The notes beneath the pieces are model-generated. The model did not search any database and was not told the origin of the DNA. It saw nothing but the letters and a program-made list of their open reading frames with translations. A DNA stretch of 64,000 nt from the NCBI RefSeq assembly GCF_034627025.1, contig NZ_CP141048.1:2306001-2370000 (forward strand), given 5' to 3'. Position 1 is the stretch's first letter; each line of letters opens with the position of its first letter. The position numbers were made by a program, and so were the translations under genes. Source of the stretch: Microvirga lotononidis (GTDB lineage Bacteria > Pseudomonadota > Alphaproteobacteria > Rhizobiales > Beijerinckiaceae). Below are positions 60,854 to 64,000 of the stretch, in pieces.

Positions 60854-61042
60854 CTTTGCGGTCCCGCTAGTCCCGACAGGGACAGGATCCGTTAACTATA
60901 ATGCTCCACCTCGACTGAGCGATCAAACAATCGTTAAGGTAAACGCAGGGATTGGCCGGCGGAGGTGCCGTTGTTGTTTGACGTCAAGCGGAGTGATCTT
61001 CTATGAATAGGATCAGACGCAAAGAGAAATCCGAATTCGGAT

Positions 61043-61226
61043 GCGTTAAGACAGCACTATAGAGAGCCTTTACTTCGGCTCGGCATGACGCCGTTCTATT
61101 TTACCGGTTCAAGCCCGGATGCATGTGAACAGCGGATCGAACTTCCTCGAGGCATGATGCCACTCCGCTGGGTCGGTTAGATTCCGACATTCCCTGAACT
61201 CGCTTCATCATTCAAGGAACACACAC
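61043..61226 (+). promoter_or_regulatory. Flagellin 5' leader, copy 1
   Basis: 184 bases matching the leader at 62426-62609 with nine substitutions and no gap; 61105-61221 (117 bases) is identical. Contains the small hairpin GGCATGATGCC and the ribosome site AAGGA. A candidate target of FlbT. Confidence 0.6.
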
Positions 61227-62135
61227 ATGGCTTCCATCCTCACCAATGCCTCCGCCCTGACCGCCCTGCGCAACCTCGCCAACACGCAGGGCGCCCTGAG
61301 CAAGACCCAGAGCCAGATCTCCACCGGCCTCAAGGTGGCGTCCGCCTCCGACAACACCACCAACTGGTCGGTGTCGACCCAGATCAAGACCGACAACAGC
61401 GTCGTCAACACCATCAAGGACACGCTGAAGCAGAACAGCGACCTGGTGAACACCGCCTCGTCGGCGATGGACAACCTGCTCACCACCATCGACAAGATCA
61501 AGGTCGAGCTCGCCAAGGCCAAGGACGTCAAGGACGACAACTTCGACGCCATCAACACCTCGCTGGCCAAGCTCGGTGCCGAGCTCGACGGCGTTCTGGA
61601 GAACGCGGCCCTCAACGGCGTGAACCTCCTCGACGACTCCGTCTCCGACATGGACGGTGGGGCTGCCGGCAAGCAGATCAAGTTGGCGGCCGGCTGGTCC
61701 GGCGGCACGACCGGCAGCGGCTTCAAGACCATCAACGTCGATCTGACGGACCTCGGCAGCTCCGCCGCTGGCGCGCTGACTGCGGCTGGTACGAACGCGA
61801 GCACCCAGGCGGTCAACTCCCTGAAGATCACCGGCACGGGTGCGACGGCTCAGACGCTCGTCGACAACATGGCCAAGGACGTGGAAACGGCCCTGAAGTC
61901 GGTCCGTAACTTCGCCACCGAGCTCGGCGCCGCCAAGAACCAGATCGACGCGCAGTCGAAGTTCCTGGGCGCTCTGGGCGAAGCAATGACGAACAGCGTC
62001 AGCACTCTGGTCGACGCGGACATGAACGAGGTTTCGACCCGCCTCCAGGCTCTGCAGACGCAGCAGCAGCTCGGCGTGCAGTCGCTCTCGATCGCCAACC
62101 AGAACAGCCAGATGATCCTGCGCCTCTTCCAGTAA
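61227..62135 (+). CDS. Flagellin, copy 1
   Basis: 302 residues. The N-terminal D0/D1 helix (ILTNASALTALRNLANTQGALSKTQSQISTGLKVASASDN) and the C-terminal helix (MNEVSTRLQALQTQQQLGVQSLSIANQNSQMILRLFQ) are flagellin hallmarks; the exposed middle (about 135-215) is short and variable. No signal peptide: exported through the flagellar channel. The codon use is strongly biased, as expected of a very abundant protein. AAGGA lies about nine bases before the ATG. The gene is single-copy between its own leader and terminator. Confidence 0.97.
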   Translation: MASILTNASALTALRNLANTQGALSKTQSQISTGLKVASASDNTTNWSVSTQIKTDNSVVNTIKDTLKQNSDLVNTASSAMDNLLTTIDKIKVELAKAKDVKDDNFDAINTSLAKLGAELDGVLENAALNGVNLLDDSVSDMDGGAAGKQIKLAAGWSGGTTGSGFKTINVDLTDLGSSAAGALTAAGTNASTQAVNSLKITGTGATAQTLVDNMAKDVETALKSVRNFATELGAAKNQIDAQSKFLGALGEAMTNSVSTLVDADMNEVSTRLQALQTQQQLGVQSLSIANQNSQMILRLFQ

Positions 62136-62159
62136 GAGCCTCAAAGATCACCAAATGAA

Positions 62160-62190
62160 GGCCCTGCCTCGCGAGAGGCAGGGCCTTTTT
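62160..62190 (+). terminator. Strong Rho-independent terminator of flagellin copy 1
   Basis: GGCCCTGCCTC (62160-62170), loop GCGA, GAGGCAGGGCC (62175-62185), then TTTTT. Eleven perfect base pairs, so the two flagellins are probably separate transcripts. Confidence 0.93.
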
Positions 62191-62303
62191 CGTTTCGCGC
62201 GTGGAGGGCCCAAATCATGTGTGAGATGGCCGAGTGCAAGTATTCAGTTGCTGTTTACTGTCGCGATTGTGCGGTTGTGCTTACGGGAAGCGTTGCGTAA
62301 AAA

Positions 62304-62319
62304 GTTAACGAAAAGTAAA
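62304..62319 (-). promoter_or_regulatory. CtrA-like box upstream of flagellin copy 2
   Basis: Read on the - strand, TTTACTTTTCGTTAAC is TTTA, seven bases, TTAAC: one mismatch from the CtrA full site. It lies about 120 bases before the shared leader. I find no equivalent at this spacing upstream of copy 1. Confidence 0.35.
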
Positions 62320-62425
62320 TATGCTCCTAGGCCTCATTAAGTTTAATTTTTATCCTTGACGCGGAGAAAGGGCGTCGCTATTCAAAGGGCATGGACGCGA
62401 CGACAGATCGAGACATCGATCGGAC

Positions 62426-62609
62426 GCGCTAAGACAGCACTGTGGAGAGCCTCTACTTCGGCTCGGCATGACGCCGCTCCACTTTATCGGTTCAAGCCCG
62501 GATGCATGTGAACAGCGGATCGAACTTCCTCGAGGCATGATGCCACTCCGCTGGGTCGGTTAGATTCCGACATTCCCTGAACTCGCTTCATCATTCAAGG
62601 AACATACAC
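62426..62609 (+). promoter_or_regulatory. Flagellin 5' leader, copy 2
   Basis: 184-base second copy of the leader at 61043, offset by exactly 1383 bases, ending at the ATG of the second flagellin. Duplication continues through the coding region to the TAAGAGCCTC just past each stop (62142 and 63531). Confidence 0.6.
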
Positions 62610-63524
62610 ATGGCTTCCATCCTCACCAATGCCTCCGCCCTGACCGCCCTGCGCAACCTCGCCAACACGCAGAACGCGCTGAACAAGACCCAGGGCCAGA
62701 TCTCCACCGGCCTCAAGGTGGCGTCGGCCTCCGACAACACCACCAACTGGTCGGTGTCGACCCAGATCAAGACCGACAACAGCGTCATCAACACCATCAA
62801 GGACACGCTGAAGCAGAACAGCGATCTGCTGAACACCGCTTCGTCGGCGATGGACAACCTGATCGCCACCATCGACAAGATCAAGGTCGAGCTCGCCAAG
62901 GCCAAGGACGTCAAGGACGACAACTTCGACGCCATCAACACCTCGCTGGCCAAGCTCGGTGCCGAGCTCGACGGCGTTCTGGAGAACGCGGCCCTCAACG
63001 GCGTGAACCTCCTCGACAACTCCGTCTCCGACATGGATGCGGGGGCTGCCGGCAATCAGATCAAGTTGGCGGCTGGCTGGTCCGGCGGCACGACCGGCAG
63101 CGGCTTCAAGACCATCAACGTCAATCTGACGGACCTCGGCGGTGTCGCGGCCGGCGCAGGCACGGGCGTGCTGAACAAGGCAGGCGCGAGCACGCTGGCT
63201 GTCAACGCCATCAATATCACCGGCACGGGTGCGACGGCTCAGACGCTCGTCGACACGGTGGCCGGTGAAGTGGAAACGGCCCTTGAGTCGGTCCGTAACT
63301 TCGCCACCGAGCTCGGCGCCGCCAAGAACCAGATCGACGCGCAGTCGAAGTTCCTGAGCGCCCTCGGCGAAGCAATGACGAACAGCGTCAGCACCCTGGT
63401 CGACGCGGACATGAACGAGGCTTCGACCCGCCTCCAGGCTCTGCAGACGCAGCAGCAGCTCGGCGTGCAGTCGCTCTCGATCGCCAACCAGAACAGCCAG
63501 ATGATCCTGAAGCTCTTCCAGTAA
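62610..63524 (+). CDS. Flagellin, copy 2
   Basis: 304 residues, nearly identical to copy 1 except around residues 170-215, where it has two extra residues (GGVAAGAGTGVLNKAGAST instead of the shorter alanine-rich run), and a few substitutions in the N-terminal helix. Hallmarks and codon bias are the same. A recent tandem duplication or gene conversion explains the similarity. Either copy, or a mixture, could form the filament; which is major cannot be read here. Confidence 0.97.
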   Translation: MASILTNASALTALRNLANTQNALNKTQGQISTGLKVASASDNTTNWSVSTQIKTDNSVINTIKDTLKQNSDLLNTASSAMDNLIATIDKIKVELAKAKDVKDDNFDAINTSLAKLGAELDGVLENAALNGVNLLDNSVSDMDAGAAGNQIKLAAGWSGGTTGSGFKTINVNLTDLGGVAAGAGTGVLNKAGASTLAVNAINITGTGATAQTLVDTVAGEVETALESVRNFATELGAAKNQIDAQSKFLSALGEAMTNSVSTLVDADMNEASTRLQALQTQQQLGVQSLSIANQNSQMILKLFQ

Positions 63525-63549
63525 GAGCCTCCTGATCGGTGAGAACGAG

Positions 63550-63582
63550 GCCCCGTCTTGCAAAAGGCGGGGCTTTCTTTTT
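63550..63582 (+). terminator. Rho-independent terminator of flagellin copy 2
   Basis: GCCCCGTCTT (63550-63559) pairs with AAGGCGGGGC (63564-63573) with one G-T pair, then TTTCTTTTTC. Confidence 0.85.
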
Positions 63583-63607
63583 CGGTCTGCTCGCGGAACG
63601 CTGAGCC

Positions 63608-64000
63608 ATGTTGAACGCCCTTCCTCGTATAGCCGCCCTCGTTGTCGCCTGCTCGCTGGGCGCGGCAGCGCACGACTTGTCCGCCACCGCCGCAACAGGC
63701 GCGCTCCGGGCCTGGAACTATGCCCTCCAGACCGACCAGAGCGGCGCCCCGAGCCGCGCGCTCGCACAGATCAGGGGGGAGGGGGGAAGCTCGCTCTGGT
63801 TCTCCTGCACGAAGGTGACGGGAGAAGACGAGCCGTCGCAGGTGGCCGTCGCGGCCACCGTGATGCAGAAGGCCTATCTCGGGCCCAGCGACAACCGGGG
63901 GCGGAGCACGGTCTACTGGCTGGATGAACGTCCGCCGGAAGTGTCCCATTGGGTTTACCGCGACCGCTACGGGCAATTGCGCGGCGAGGACCAGGTCATG
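63608..64000 (+). CDS. Exported protein of unknown function (3' truncated)
   Basis: The frame opens at the ATG at 63608 and is still open at the window end (131 codons seen). The N-terminus is a Sec signal (ALPRIAALVVACSLGAAAHD). The visible mature part contains GSSLWFSCTKVTGE and STVYWLDERPPEVSHWVYRD, beta-rich with tryptophans. I do not recognise a family. The ribosome site is weak (GGAA nine bases upstream). Confidence 0.65.
   Translation, partial: MLNALPRIAALVVACSLGAAAHDLSATAATGALRAWNYALQTDQSGAPSRALAQIRGEGGSSLWFSCTKVTGEDEPSQVAVAATVMQKAYLGPSDNRGRSTVYWLDERPPEVSHWVYRDRYGQLRGEDQVM

Larger units (their letters stand above)
60777..61226. other. Intergenic region between cheR and the first flagellin
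   Basis: 450 bases: the cheR terminator (60827-60853), an AT-rich stretch with GTTAAC (60891) and TTAAGG (60934) that probably holds the flagellin promoter, then the duplicated leader from 61043. No gene is supported. Confidence 0.6.
62136..62609. other. Intergenic region between the two flagellin genes
   Basis: 474 bases: terminator at 62160-62190, an AT-rich stretch at about 62290-62360 with a CtrA-like box, and the second leader copy from 62426. No gene is supported. Confidence 0.6.

Noticed and set aside
60891..60940. GTTAAC and TTAAGG before flagellin 1 as a CtrA pair
   Set aside because: No second TTAA at seven-base spacing on either strand.
61212..63767. Long - strand open frames across both flagellins (310 and 390 codons)
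   Set aside because: They arise from the strong codon bias of the flagellins and repeat because the genes are duplicated; translations are low-complexity.

Overview
This is a 64 kb, GC-rich stretch of an alphaproteobacterial chromosome, most likely from the order Hyphomicrobiales (Rhizobiales). The evidence is a set of lineage-typical genes: an FtcR/Rem-type orphan regulator, MotC and MotE, FlaF and FlbT, an Omp19-like lipoprotein, FixL/FixJ, and candidate CtrA (TTAA-N7-TTAA) and EcfG (GGAAC-N16-CGTT) promoter elements. A Microvirga/Methylobacteriaceae-like host is my guess; the sequence alone does not fix the genus.

Layout. (1) 1-6285: a polysaccharide or glycoconjugate operon on the + strand. 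It holds a truncated nucleotide-sugar epimerase, a GT4 glycosyltransferase, three tandem CgeB-like glycosyltransferases joined by 4-base start/stop overlaps, and a UDP-glucuronate-decarboxylase-like SDR. (2) 6425-10301: small housekeeping and stress genes: a YihY/BrkB membrane protein, two short unknown proteins, two single-domain receivers (one with an EcfG-like promoter, the other with a 'FAT GUY' motif), and an aldose-1-epimerase-like protein. (3) 10561-26744: signalling. A GAF-PAS3-GGDEF-EAL protein, ftcR, a cheA-cheW-cheY-cheZ operon, a large heparinase II/III-like protein, and fixJ-fixL, where FixL carries five PAS domains including a heme-type one. (4) 27129-60776: a nearly complete flagellar regulon in three blocks. 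The + block is flgB flgC fliE flgG flgA flgI motE flgH fliL fliP fliF fliH motB motC fliK and a transglycosylase. The - block is motA fliM, a small membrane gene, fliN fliG flhB, a coupled unknown gene and an Omp19-like lipoprotein. The second + block is flgF fliI flgE flgK flgL flaF flbT flgD fliQ flhA fliR fliJ flgJ flgN, a FliL-like gene, then cheY cheB cheR. (5) 61043-63524: two tandem, nearly identical flagellin genes with a nearly identical 184-base leader. (6) 63608-64000: the start of an unrecognised exported protein.

How it fits together. CtrA-like boxes lie upstream of ftcR, of flgB and of the second flagellin, which suggests a CtrA to FtcR to flagellar-genes cascade. FlbT with the conserved flagellin leader suggests post-transcriptional flagellin control. 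The split chemotaxis genes (CheA/W/Y/Z and CheY/B/R) would set motor switching. FixLJ and the dual-domain cyclic-di-GMP protein put oxygen and c-di-GMP signalling next to the motility genes. I recognised no fliO, fliD, flhF/flhG, visN/visR or chemoreceptor gene in the window. I saw no tRNA, rRNA, CRISPR array, insertion sequence or prophage.
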